DNA from: Cellulosimicrobium sp. ES-005
GTDB lineage: Bacteria > Actinomycetota > Actinomycetes > Actinomycetales > Cellulomonadaceae
Assembly (NCBI RefSeq): GCF_040448685.1
Contig: NZ_CP159290.1
Span: forward strand, 2,418,001-2,482,000
Direction: 5' to 3'
Length of the DNA: 64,000 nt
The translations under genes were made by a program, and so were the position numbers. A model generated the notes under the pieces. It had not been told where the DNA came from. It ran no database searches and saw nothing but the letters and a program-made list of their open reading frames with translations. Numbering within the stretch: the stretch's first letter is position 1; every line of letters starts with the position of its first letter. Of the stretch, positions 25,179-33,755 are shown piece by piece.

Positions 25179-27166
25179 GCGCGGCGCACGAGCGCACCGA
25201 CGGCGGGGGCTCCCCGCACGGCACGGCCCCGGGCGGGGAGGCGACGGCGGCGTTCCAGGTCGACCTGCGCGGCGTCGTCGACCTCCTCGCCCGGCACCTG
25301 TACTCCAGCCCGCGCGTCTACCTGCGCGAGCTCCTGCAGAACGGGGTCGACGCGATCACGGCGCGGGTCGCGCTGGAGGGCCCGGAGGCGCCGAGCCGCA
25401 TCCTGCTGCGCCCGCTCGCGGACGGCGGTCTCGAGGTGCACGACTCGGGAGTGGGCCTGACCCGCGACGAGGCGCAGGAGCTGCTCGCGACCATCGGGCG
25501 CAGCTCCAAGCGCGACGTCGAGCTGGGCTCGGGCCGCGAGGAGTTCCTGGGCCAGTTCGGCATCGGGCTGCTCTCGGCGTTCATGGTCGCGGACGAGATC
25601 GAGCTCGTCTCGCGCTCGGCCCGCCCGGACCCGTCGGGCGCGCCGGTCGCGCCGGTGCGCTGGCGGGGCCGCGCGGACGGGCGGTACGAGCTCGTCGAGC
25701 TGGGCCCGGACGGCGCGGACGCCCCCGTGGAACCCGGGAGCGTCGTGCGCCTGCGCCCGCGCCGGGACACCGAGCACTGGCTCGCTCCCGAGACCGTGGT
25801 CGCGCTCGCGCAGGACTTCGGCTCGCTCCTGCCCGTCGAGCTGCTCGTCGAGACGCGCCTCGACGAGGCGCCGGGCGGCGCGGACGCGGTCGGTGCGGAC
25901 GCGCGCGTCGTGCTGCGCCGGCTGAGCGGCGACGAGCTCCCGTGGCGCGCCGCGCACCCGACGCCCGCGGCGCGCGACACGGCGCTCACGGGCTACGCCG
26001 AGCGGACGCTCGGCTTCGCTCCGCTCGCCCGGATCGACCTCGACCTGCCCCTCGCGGGGCTGTCCGGCGTCGCGTACGTGCTGCCCGCGGCGGTCGCACC
26101 GACGACCACGGCGCGGCACCGGGTCTACCTCAAGCGCATGCTGCTCGGCAGCGCGGTCGACGACCTGCTGCCCCCGTGGGCGTTCTTCGTCCGGTGCGTC
26201 CTCGACGCGTCCGTGCTGCGTCCGACCGCGTCGCGCGAGGGCCTGTACGAGGACGAGGTCCTGCTCGCGACCCGGGACGCGCTCGGCGCGCAGGTCCGCC
26301 GGTGGCTGCTCGAGACGCTCGCGGCGGACACCGTCCTCGCGCGACGCTTCCTGGAGACCCACCACCTCGCGGTCCGGGCGCTCGCGCTCACCGACGACGA
26401 GATGCTCGACGTCGCGGCGCGCGTGCTGCCGTTCGAGACGACCGCCGGGACCGGGACGCTCGCCGACCTCGCGGAGGCCCACCCGGAGGGCCGCCTGCTC
26501 TACACCTCGAGCGTCGAGGAGTTCCGCCGCATCGCCCCGGTCGCGGCCGCGCAGGGCCTCGCCGTCGTCAACGGCGGGTACGTCTACGACGCGGACCTGC
26601 TCGAGCGCGTCGCCGCACGGTTCCCGCGGTGGCGGTTGTCGCCGGTCGCCGCGACCGACGTGGCGCACGTCCTCGCCGAGGTCGAGCCGCTGCGCGAGCT
26701 CGAGGTGGCGGACGCGCTGGCGTCGGTCGACGCCGCTCTCGCCGAGCAGGACTGCGACGTGGTGCTGCGCCGGTACGAGCCCGACGCCCTGCCGGCGATG
26801 CTGCTGCACGACCGTGACGGCGACCACGCGCGCGAGGCGGCCCGGGTGGCCGAGACCGACGACCTCTGGGGCGAGATCCTCGCGGGGATCAGCGGACCGG
26901 CCCGACCGCGCCGGCTCGTCCTGAACGACGCCAACGACACCGTGCGCGACCTGCTCGCGAGCCCCGACGCCGAGGTCCGTGCCGCCGGCGCGCGGTCCTT
27001 GTACGTCACGGCGGTGCTGGCCTCGGGAAAGCCGCTGCAGCCGGTCGAGGCCGCGCTCATGAACGACTCGTTGTCGCTCCTGCTGGCCCGCGCCCTCGCG
27101 ACCCCCCGCCCCGACCAGCACACCGACCCGCACATCGACCCGCACACCGACGAGGAGAACCGATGA
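25175..27166 (+). CDS. HSP90 family ATPase (HtpG-like)
   Basis: The 663-residue protein retains the GHKL ATP site: YLRELLQNGVDAI (Glu52 catalytic, Asn56 for Mg), VHDSGVGLT (Asp90), the lid IGRSSKRD, and GQFGIGLLSAFMV (126-138). A conserved middle-domain Arg (about 353, TASREGLYED) and a C-terminal dimerisation-like region (VLNDANDTVRDLL, AALMNDSLSLLLARAL) complete it. It diverges from housekeeping HtpG in nearly every motif. The tail is a short Asp/His-rich repeat (HTDPHIDPHTDEENR), not MEEVD. It is coupled by 4-base overlaps to YbjN upstream and the TPR gene downstream, which suggests a joint complex. Confidence 0.88.
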   Translation: MSAAHERTDGGGSPHGTAPGGEATAAFQVDLRGVVDLLARHLYSSPRVYLRELLQNGVDAITARVALEGPEAPSRILLRPLADGGLEVHDSGVGLTRDEAQELLATIGRSSKRDVELGSGREEFLGQFGIGLLSAFMVADEIELVSRSARPDPSGAPVAPVRWRGRADGRYELVELGPDGADAPVEPGSVVRLRPRRDTEHWLAPETVVALAQDFGSLLPVELLVETRLDEAPGGADAVGADARVVLRRLSGDELPWRAAHPTPAARDTALTGYAERTLGFAPLARIDLDLPLAGLSGVAYVLPAAVAPTTTARHRVYLKRMLLGSAVDDLLPPWAFFVRCVLDASVLRPTASREGLYEDEVLLATRDALGAQVRRWLLETLAADTVLARRFLETHHLAVRALALTDDEMLDVAARVLPFETTAGTGTLADLAEAHPEGRLLYTSSVEEFRRIAPVAAAQGLAVVNGGYVYDADLLERVAARFPRWRLSPVAATDVAHVLAEVEPLRELEVADALASVDAALAEQDCDVVLRRYEPDALPAMLLHDRDGDHAREAARVAETDDLWGEILAGISGPARPRRLVLNDANDTVRDLLASPDAEVRAAGARSLYVTAVLASGKPLQPVEAALMNDSLSLLLARALATPRPDQHTDPHIDPHTDEENR

Positions 27167-29205
27167 CCCGGTCCGTGGACCAGGTGAACGCTGCCCTGTA
27201 CGACGTCCGCCGCATGCCCTACGGCCTCGCGCGCTCCACGGCCGCCGCGGCCGAGGTGGAGCGCGTGGAGGCCGAGGGGCCGGACGGGGCGCGCGCGTAC
27301 GCGCTCTTCGTCCTCGTCGAGTCCTTCGTCTGGGGCGGCGAGGTCACCAAGGCCTACCTGCCGTTCACCAAGATGCTCCGCTGGTGGGACGAGCACCCCG
27401 AGCACTTCGACGCCGAGGACGCGCACTCGCTCTTCTGGTCGTTCAAGTGGATGGTCGGGCACCTCATGGAGTTCCCCACGGTCCCCGCCGCGCAGATCGA
27501 GCGCACGCTCGACGACATGGCGCGGCGCTACGCGCTCGCCGGGAACGGCACGAACGCCGTCGCGCTGGAGCGCTTCGAGTGGGCCCGCGAGCGCGGCGGC
27601 GCGGACGTCGAGGACGCCTATCGCGCGTGGGTCGCGACCCCGCGGGACGAGTACTCCCAGTGCGAGGCGTGCGAGCCGGGCGACCGCGCCGCGTACCTCT
27701 TCGAGACGGGTCGCCACGAGGAGGGCATCCGGCTCCTCGAGCAGGTGCTCCAGGGGTCGCCCTCGTGCGCCACGGAGCCCGGCGACATGCTCTCCCACCT
27801 GCAGCTCGCGTACCTGGAGGTCGGCGACGCGGAGGCGGCCGCCCGTACGCACCGGCGCGGGGTGCGGCACCTCGACACCGGCGTGTCGATGACGGGGCCG
27901 AAGGGCCGGCACGTCGAGTTCCTCGCGCGCACGGGCAACGCGTCGCGCGCGCTGCGCCTGCTCGCCGAGCACCAGACGTTCCTCACCGAGGCCGACTCGC
28001 CGGGCGACCGGCTCGGCTTCCTCACGAGCGTGAGCGTCGCGACGGGCGTGCTGCGGGCCGAGCACGCGGACGCGCCGCTCGCCCTGCGCGACGTGCCGGC
28101 GACGACCGTCGCGGAGCTCGACGACTGGGCGCGTCGCGAGGCCACCGGGCTCGCGCGCGCGTTCGACGAGCGCAACGGCACGACCGCCGCGTCGGAGCGG
28201 CTCCGCGCCGCGTGGGACCACGGGACCCGCTCCCTGCCCGTGGACCTCTCGGTCCTGTCGGCCGCACCGGAGCCCGTGGTCGGTGCTCCGGCCGGACCGA
28301 CCGTCCGCGGCGCCGACGTGGCGGACGACCGGGCGGCGGTGCTCTCGTCGGACGGCCCGGCCCCGTCGCCCACCGGTGACGTCCCGGGCGCGGACCTCGC
28401 GCGCACCGCGCTCGGCGCGGACGACGCCGGGCACGCCACGGACGAGCCCACCGACGCCGAGGGACTTCTCCGGCTCGCCGACGAGGTCACGCGCGAGGAC
28501 CCGGTGCGCGCCGCGCAGCTCCTGCGGCGCGCGTCGGCGCTGCTGGAGGCGGCGGGCCACCTCGACCGGGCAGGGTTCGCGCTCGCCGAGGCCGCCCAGC
28601 TCGCGGCCGTCGAGGGCGACGACGAGGGTGCCGCCCCGGCGTTCGTGCACGCGCTCGCGCTGGTGCGCGCCGGCGGTGTCGCGCCCCGGTTCGTCGGGCC
28701 GGTCGTGCGTGCGTACGCGCGGCTGGAGGCCGGGCGCGGCGACGTGACCGGCGCGCTCGCGCAGCTCCAGCGCACGCTCGACGACCTCGACGCGCCGGTC
28801 CCGGACGCCTCCGATCAGGCTCCGCGCGCGGCCGACCTCGTCGAACGGGACTCCGCGGCCGACGAGCGGGAGCGCCGCGACCTGCGGGACACCCGTGCCC
28901 GGCTGCTGGCGACCGCGGGAGAGCTCGACGCCGCGGCCACGCTCGCCGAGGCGGTGGCCGAGGAGTTCGCCCGCGCCGGCCAGGTCGCCGACGCCGCGCA
29001 CGCGTTCTGGCTCGCGGGTCGCTCCCGGAGCGAGGCCGGCGCGGACGCGGACGCCGTCGACCTCCTCGAGTCCGCGATGGAGGGCTTCGCGATCGTCCAC
29101 GACCGCGACGCGCGGACGATGGTCGCGAACGAGCTCGTCGCGACGCTGCGTCGTCTCGGGCGCGAGCAGGACGCCGCCGCCGTCGGGGCGGGGCTCAGCG
29201 GCTGA
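27163..29205 (+). CDS. TPR-repeat protein coupled to HSP90
   Basis: The 680-residue, almost wholly helical protein has repeat-like helix pairs in two blocks: about 1-360 (for example GDRAAYLFETGRHEEGIRLL and LSHLQLAYLEVGDAEAAAR) and about 435-675 (AAQLLRRASALLEAAGHLD, ARLLATAGELDAAATLAEAV). A Pro/Ala/Asp-rich linker (about 365-435) separates them. A QCEACEP cysteine pair is notable. TPR proteins are classical HSP90 partners in eukaryotes, and its ATG overlaps the HSP90 stop (ATGA), so a co-chaperone or client-adaptor role is inferred; no enzyme motif is seen. Its end overlaps the convergent gene by 11 bases. Confidence 0.82.
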   Translation: MTRSVDQVNAALYDVRRMPYGLARSTAAAAEVERVEAEGPDGARAYALFVLVESFVWGGEVTKAYLPFTKMLRWWDEHPEHFDAEDAHSLFWSFKWMVGHLMEFPTVPAAQIERTLDDMARRYALAGNGTNAVALERFEWARERGGADVEDAYRAWVATPRDEYSQCEACEPGDRAAYLFETGRHEEGIRLLEQVLQGSPSCATEPGDMLSHLQLAYLEVGDAEAAARTHRRGVRHLDTGVSMTGPKGRHVEFLARTGNASRALRLLAEHQTFLTEADSPGDRLGFLTSVSVATGVLRAEHADAPLALRDVPATTVAELDDWARREATGLARAFDERNGTTAASERLRAAWDHGTRSLPVDLSVLSAAPEPVVGAPAGPTVRGADVADDRAAVLSSDGPAPSPTGDVPGADLARTALGADDAGHATDEPTDAEGLLRLADEVTREDPVRAAQLLRRASALLEAAGHLDRAGFALAEAAQLAAVEGDDEGAAPAFVHALALVRAGGVAPRFVGPVVRAYARLEAGRGDVTGALAQLQRTLDDLDAPVPDASDQAPRAADLVERDSAADERERRDLRDTRARLLATAGELDAAATLAEAVAEEFARAGQVADAAHAFWLAGRSRSEAGADADAVDLLESAMEGFAIVHDRDARTMVANELVATLRRLGREQDAAAVGAGLSG

Positions 29206-29821
29206 CGGACCTGGCCGGCCCCGGCGCGGCGAGGGCGCCGTCGTCGTACCAGCGCACCTCGTAGCCGCGCCCCTCGTACTCCCCGGTCGCCACGTGGCGG
29301 TGACCGGTGCCGGGCGTCGCGCCGAAACCGGCGAGCACGGCGTCCGGTGCCGCGCTCCGCGGGTCGTGCACGACGACGAGCCGCGCTCCCTGCCGCGCGA
29401 GGTCGGCGCCGAGCGCGCGCGCGGCGGCCGGGTCGTCGTCGAGCTCGACGACGTCGGCGGGCCCCGTCCAGCCGGCGCCGGCGAGGGCGAGGAGCCCGAC
29501 CGACGCAGCCGTCCCCGCCACGGCGGAGCCCGGTCCCTCCGCGCGGGTCGCGACGGCCCACGCGGTGTCGAGCCAGGCGTCCGCGACGCCCGCCGCCGCG
29601 AGCGACGCCCGTGCCGGTCCCCGCGTCCGCGCGGTTCCCGGCGCCACGACGACCACGGGGGCCAGGGCGGACCGGTCTCTCCGCGGAGGCGGGACGCCGT
29701 CCACCAGTCGACCCAGCGCCAGGAGCGCCGCGGTGCGCGTGGCGTCGAGCACCGAGGCGGCGCCCGCCGCGCCGGGGACGAGGAGCGGGGTGCCGGGCAG
29801 GACGACGGCGCGGACGGTCAC
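29195..29821 (-). CDS. Conserved protein, class III extradiol-dioxygenase-like fold (Rv2728c-like), probably not catalytic
   Basis: This 208-residue Ala/Gly-rich protein begins VRAVVLPGTPLLVPGAAGAA, the opening of the Rv2728c-type proteins found beside miaA/dapF in actinobacteria and distantly related to LigB-like extradiol dioxygenases. The His residues that hold iron in real dioxygenases (HPP at the N-terminus) are absent here (PGTPLL), so ring-cleavage is unlikely. It sits on the opposite strand inside the YbjN cluster, overlapping the TPR gene's end by 11 bases and divergent from YbjN 2. The GTG start is six bases after TACGGT. Function unknown. Confidence 0.6.
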   Translation of the reverse strand: MTVRAVVLPGTPLLVPGAAGAASVLDATRTAALLALGRLVDGVPPPRRDRSALAPVVVVAPGTARTRGPARASLAAAGVADAWLDTAWAVATRAEGPGSAVAGTAASVGLLALAGAGWTGPADVVELDDDPAAARALGADLARQGARLVVVHDPRSAAPDAVLAGFGATPGTGHRHVATGEYEGRGYEVRWYDDGALAAPGPARSVSR

Positions 29822-29827
29822 GCGCCC

Positions 29828-29833
29828 ACCGTA
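29828..29833 (-). promoter_or_regulatory. -10 element, leaderless start of gene at 29821
   Basis: TACGGT on the minus strand ends six bases before the GTG at 29821. Confidence 0.55.
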
Positions 29834-29883
29834 GCGGTCGTCGCGACGACGTCGGCGATGCGACGTCCGGGGGCGTGCGCGAG

Positions 29884-29889
29884 TACGGT
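29884..29889 (+). promoter_or_regulatory. -10 element, leaderless start of YbjN 2
   Basis: TACGGT ends six bases before the GTG at 29896; the same hexamer and spacing serve the divergent gene, giving back-to-back promoters within 62 bases. Confidence 0.55.
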
Positions 29890-29895
29890 GGGTGG

Positions 29896-30492
29896 GTGAG
29901 GTTCTTCGGGGCGCGGGACGACGACGACCGGCGGGACGGTGATCCCGGCGGGGCTCCGGACGGCGGCGGTGTGCCCGGCCGCGCCGGGGACGAGCTGCAG
30001 TCGCAGGTCGAGGACCTCCTGGCGCGGGAGCTGGGTCAGGTCGCGACGGACGTGCTGCGTCCCCCGACTCCCCTGTCCCTCTCGCGGGTCGTCGAGTGGA
30101 TCACCGACAGCGGCTACAGCTACTTCGTCGACTCCGACGGCGACGTCGGCGGGCTGTGGCACGGGCGGCTGTTCTACTTCCTGCTCTTCGGCCACGGCGA
30201 CGAGATCCTGCAGGTCCGCGGTCAGTGGAACCGTGACCTCGCCCTCGAGCGGCTGGAGGAGATCCTCGAGTTCTGCAACGAGTGGAACGCGGACCGGATC
30301 TGGCCCAAGACGTACACGCGCGTGCGCGACAACGGGATGATCCAGGTCTTCACCGAGGTGACCGTGGACCTCGAGCACGGCGTGACGGACGACCAGCTCG
30401 ACCAGCTCCTCCAGTGCGGGCTGAGCACCGGGTCGATGTTCTTCGACGCGCTCGACGAGTTCTACCCCGACCCGGCGAGGCAGGCGCCATGA
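29896..30492 (+). CDS. YbjN domain protein 2
   Basis: The 198-residue protein has a charged, disordered N-terminus of about 45 residues, a helical spacer, and a YbjN domain (about 60-190) with YSYFVDSDGDVGGLWHGRLF, EILQVRGQWNRDL, WNADRIWPKTYTRV and VDLEHGVTDDQLDQLLQCGL. These blocks are nearly the same as in YbjN 1 and 3, so the three are recent paralogues or functionally locked together. The GTG at 29896 is probably leaderless. Its TGA overlaps the ATG of YbjN 3. Role unknown. Confidence 0.87.
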   Translation: MRFFGARDDDDRRDGDPGGAPDGGGVPGRAGDELQSQVEDLLARELGQVATDVLRPPTPLSLSRVVEWITDSGYSYFVDSDGDVGGLWHGRLFYFLLFGHGDEILQVRGQWNRDLALERLEEILEFCNEWNADRIWPKTYTRVRDNGMIQVFTEVTVDLEHGVTDDQLDQLLQCGLSTGSMFFDALDEFYPDPARQAP

Positions 30493-31001
30493 CGCAGGCC
30501 CGCACCAACTGGTTCACGCGTCTGTTCGGCAACCGCCGCCCCAAGGCGCCCGACTCGCTCCCGCGCGAGGAGGAGCTGCCGCGCGCGCTGTCGATGGCGC
30601 GCATCGGCGACCACCTCACCCGTCGCGGCTACCACTTCCGCGTGGACGACGACGGGGACATCACCGGGACGTGGGACGGGCACCGCTTCTGGTTCCTGCT
30701 GCTCGGCGACCGCTCCGAGATCCTCCAGGTGCGGGGGCGCTGGTCGACGTCGCTCCCCCTCGAGTCCCGGCTCGTGACGCTGCAGGCGGTGAACGACTGG
30801 AACCGCGAGCGCATCTGGCCCAAGGTCTACGTCCGCGAGGAGGCGGGCCGGCTCGCGCTCTACGCCGAGGTCTCCGTGGACCTCGAGCACGGCGCGACGG
30901 ACGACCAGCTCGCCCAGACCGTCTCGTGCGGCCTCGGCACCGCCGTACAGCTCTTCCACGCCATCGGCGCGCAGCTCCCCCCGGGGACGCTCGACGACTG
31001 A
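30489..31001 (+). CDS. YbjN domain protein 3
   Basis: The 170-residue protein has a basic N-terminus (WFTRLFGNRRPK) and a YbjN domain with YHFRVDDDGDITGTWDGHRF, EILQVRGRWSTSLP, WNRERIWPKVYVRE and VDLEHGATDDQLAQTVSCGL. It is more diverged than the other two (no DSDGD, WST for WNR). It is translationally coupled to YbjN 2 by ATGA and converges on miaB. A heteromer with YbjN 2 is plausible from the overlap, but the function is unknown. Confidence 0.87.
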   Translation: MTQARTNWFTRLFGNRRPKAPDSLPREEELPRALSMARIGDHLTRRGYHFRVDDDGDITGTWDGHRFWFLLLGDRSEILQVRGRWSTSLPLESRLVTLQAVNDWNRERIWPKVYVREEAGRLALYAEVSVDLEHGATDDQLAQTVSCGLGTAVQLFHAIGAQLPPGTLDD

Positions 31002-31056
31002 CGCCGGTCAGGACGTCCCGGCGCGAACGGCCGGTTCCGCCGGTGGGGTTCGCCGC

Positions 31057-32733
31057 TCAGGCGCGGACCGTGGGGAGGCCGAGGACGACGGGACCGGACG
31101 CGGCGCCACCGCCGTGACCGTGCCCGTGGTCGTCGTCGCCACCGCCGAGACGGGCGCGCTCGCGCGTCGCCCACGCGTCGCCGGAGCGGGTGCGACGCAC
31201 CGCGAACGTGCCGCCGTCCGCGAGCGCCGAGTCGGCGATGAGGTGGTGCGGCGCGGAGCGTGTGACCTCGACCGTGACGACGTCGCCGGGCCGTGGCAGG
31301 CGGGCGTCGAGGTCGTCCGCGAGGCGCGGGTCGACGGACCCGGGCGTTCCCGCGCCGGCGGACGCGGCGTCGTCGGGCACCCCGGGTACGACGTCTTCGG
31401 GGAGCGCGAGGTGCACGAGCCGGTTGTCGGGGGCGCGGCCGGTCACGCGGTGCGTCGCGCCGTCCTTGCGTCCCGCGCCCTCACCCACGAGCACGTCGAT
31501 CGTCCGGCCGACCTGACGGGCCGACTCCTCGCCCGCGATGCGCTCCTGGAGCGCCTGGAGCCGCTCGAACCGCTCCTGCACGACCTCCTTGGGGAGCTGC
31601 TCGTCCATGGTCGCGGCGGGCGTGCCGGGGCGGGGCGAGTACTGGAACATGAAGGCCGAGGAGAAGCGCGAGGCCTCGACGACGCGCATCGTCTCCGCGA
31701 AGTCCTCCTCGGTCTCGCCCGGGAATCCCACGATGATGTCGGTGGTGATCGCGGCGTCGGGCATGACCGCCCGCACCCGGTCGAGGATCCCGAGGAACCG
31801 CTCGGAGCGGTACGAGCGGCGCATCGCGCGCAGGATCCGGTCGGAGCCCGACTGGAGCGGCATGTGGAGCTGGGGCATGACGTTCGGCGTCTCGGCCATG
31901 GCCGCGATGACGTCGTCGGTGAACGCGGCCGGGTGCGGCGACGTGAACCGGACGCGCTCGAGGCCGTCGATCGTCCCGCACGCGCGCAGGAGCTTGGCGA
32001 ACGCGCCGCGGTCGCCGAACTCGACGCCGTAGCTGTTGACGTTCTGGCCGAGCAGGGTGACCTCGATGGCTCCGGCCTCGACGAGCGCCCCGACCTCGGC
32101 GAGGACCTCGCCCGGGCGCCGGTCGCGCTCCTTGCCGCGCAGGTGGGGGACGATGCAGAAGGTGCACGTGTTGTTGCAGCCGACGCTGATCGACACCCAG
32201 CCCGCGTAGACCGACTCACGCTTGGTGGGCAGCGTGGACGGGAACACCTGCAGCGACTCGGCGATCTCGACCTGGGCCGCCTCGTTGTGGCGCGCCCGCT
32301 CGAGCAGCACGGGCAGCGCGTCGAGGTTGTGCGTGCCGAAGACGACGTCGACCCACGGCGCCTTCTCGACGATCGTGCCGCGGTCCTTCTGGGCGAGGCA
32401 GCCGCCCACGGCGATCTGCATCCCGGGCCGCGCGGCCTTCACCGAGGCGAGCTGGCCGAGGTTCCCGTAGAGACGCGTCGCGGCGTTCTCCCGGACGGCG
32501 CACGTGTTGATGACGACGACGTCGGCGCGGTTCGAGGCCTCGTCGTCCGCGCTCGCGCGCGTGTAGCCCGCCTCCTCCAGCATCCCGGCCATGTGCTCGG
32601 AGTCGTGGACGTTCATCTGGCAGCCGAGCGTGCGGACGACGTAGGTGCGCGGGCGCGCGTCGTCGGCCGACGCGGCGGGGACGGCGCGAGGCGCGAGTGC
32701 GGCCGGGACGGGGGCGGGGGCGATCGTGGACAT
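31057..32733 (-). CDS. miaB: tRNA-2-methylthio-N6-dimethylallyladenosine synthase
   Basis: MiaB is a radical-SAM enzyme that methylthiolates i6A37 of tRNA, using two iron-sulfur clusters. The 558-residue protein shows the auxiliary-cluster cysteines (RTLGCQMN Cys38, VINTCAVRE Cys78, VGGCLAQK Cys112) and the radical-SAM motif [13 protein letters not shown] (Cys186, 190, 193). A TRAM RNA-binding domain follows from about 440 but is interrupted by an Ala/Gly/Asp-rich insert of about 35 residues, and the tail has a His-Gly run ([10 protein letters not shown]). The start is ATG 32733. It is divergent from gluA and convergent with YbjN 3. Confidence 0.96.
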   Translation of the reverse strand: MSTIAPAPVPAALAPRAVPAASADDARPRTYVVRTLGCQMNVHDSEHMAGMLEEAGYTRASADDEASNRADVVVINTCAVRENAATRLYGNLGQLASVKAARPGMQIAVGGCLAQKDRGTIVEKAPWVDVVFGTHNLDALPVLLERARHNEAAQVEIAESLQVFPSTLPTKRESVYAGWVSISVGCNNTCTFCIVPHLRGKERDRRPGEVLAEVGALVEAGAIEVTLLGQNVNSYGVEFGDRGAFAKLLRACGTIDGLERVRFTSPHPAAFTDDVIAAMAETPNVMPQLHMPLQSGSDRILRAMRRSYRSERFLGILDRVRAVMPDAAITTDIIVGFPGETEEDFAETMRVVEASRFSSAFMFQYSPRPGTPAATMDEQLPKEVVQERFERLQALQERIAGEESARQVGRTIDVLVGEGAGRKDGATHRVTGRAPDNRLVHLALPEDVVPGVPDDAASAGAGTPGSVDPRLADDLDARLPRPGDVVTVEVTRSAPHHLIADSALADGGTFAVRRTRSGDAWATRERARLGGGDDDHGHGHGGGAASGPVVLGLPTVRA

Positions 32734-32771
32734 CACCGTCCAGGGTACGGCGCCGGGTGCCGTGTTACGGA

Positions 32772-32827
32772 ACTGTTGCCCGACTGTTGCCGGATGAGGT
32801 GGCACCGTGCAACAGAAGGGACATAGT
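32772..32827 (+). promoter_or_regulatory. gluABCD control region: repeats and -10
   Basis: Direct repeats ACTGTTGCC (32772-32780 and 32783-32791) face an inverted GCAACAG (32809-32815), making an operator-like CTGTTGC-N18-GCAACAG palindrome. CATAGT (32822-32827) lies eight bases before the ATG, so transcription would start at or near the start codon. A regulator is not identified. Confidence 0.5.
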
Positions 32828-32835
32828 GTCCAGGA

Positions 32836-33654
32836 ATGGCCGACGAAACCTCTTCGCCGTCCGACGCGCAGCGCAGCGCGCAGGACGCTCAGCCCCGCCC
32901 CGCCGAGCAGGTCCTCGGTGAGCCGCTCGTCGAGCTGCGCGACGTCAACAAGCACTTCGGGGAGCTGCACGTGCTCCGCGACATCAACCTGACCGTCCGG
33001 CGCGGGGAGGTGCTCGTCGTCATCGGCCCCTCGGGGTCGGGCAAGTCGACGCTCTGCCGGGCGATCAACCGGCTGGAGACGATCGACTCCGGCGAGATCC
33101 TGGTGGACGGCGAGCCGCTGCCCGAGGAGGGCAAGGCGCTCGCGCGGCTGCGCTCCGACGTCGGCATGGTCTTCCAGTCCTTCAACCTCTTCGCCCACAA
33201 GACGATCCTCGACAACGTCACGCTCGGCCCCGTCAAGGTGCGCCGCGAGAAGGGGAAGGTCGCGAAGGACCGTGCGCTCGCGCTGCTCGACCGCGTCGGC
33301 GTGAAGAACCAGGCCCAGAAGATGCCCGCCCAGCTCTCGGGCGGGCAGCAGCAGCGTGTCGCCATCGCCCGCGCGCTCGCGATGCAGCCCAAGGTGATGC
33401 TCTTCGACGAGCCCACGTCGGCGCTCGACCCGGAGATGATCAACGAGGTCCTCGACGTCATGGTCGCGCTCGCCAAGGAGGGCATGACGATGATCGTCGT
33501 CACGCACGAGATGGGCTTCGCCCGCAAGGCCGCGAACCGGGTCGTCTTCATGGCCGACGGCCAGATCGTCGAGGAGGCCCACCCCGAGGAGTTCTTCACG
33601 GCGCCCACGAGCGACCGTGCCAAGGACTTCCTCTCGAAGATCCTCACCCACTGA
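32836..33654 (+). CDS. gluA: Glutamate-type ABC importer, ATPase
   Basis: The 272-residue ATPase powers uptake of a polar amino acid. It shows Walker [10 protein letters not shown] (64-72), Q-loop [10 protein letters not shown], signature LSGGQQQR (about 168), Walker [14 protein letters not shown] and the H-loop VVTHEMGF. A 30-residue disordered N-terminus is extra. It heads a four-gene set ATPase, binding lipoprotein, two permeases, the order of Corynebacterium gluABCD, so glutamate is the best substrate guess; glutamine or another polar amino acid cannot be excluded. It is divergent from miaB. Start ATG 32836. Confidence 0.92.
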   Translation: MADETSSPSDAQRSAQDAQPRPAEQVLGEPLVELRDVNKHFGELHVLRDINLTVRRGEVLVVIGPSGSGKSTLCRAINRLETIDSGEILVDGEPLPEEGKALARLRSDVGMVFQSFNLFAHKTILDNVTLGPVKVRREKGKVAKDRALALLDRVGVKNQAQKMPAQLSGGQQQRVAIARALAMQPKVMLFDEPTSALDPEMINEVLDVMVALAKEGMTMIVVTHEMGFARKAANRVVFMADGQIVEEAHPEEFFTAPTSDRAKDFLSKILTH

Positions 33655-33755
33655 ACCCCCGGGCACGCACGAGCCCGGCCCGACAGCCCCAGAACCCGGT
33701 CGACCGTCGAGGCACACCTTCGACGGGCGGCCACCACTCACGAAGGGTAGGAACG

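Noticed and set aside
24681-29205. Known anti-phage defence system built on HSP90
   Set aside because: No nuclease, protease, NTPase effector or other toxic component is present in the cluster, and it lies among core tRNA-modification genes, not in a defence island.
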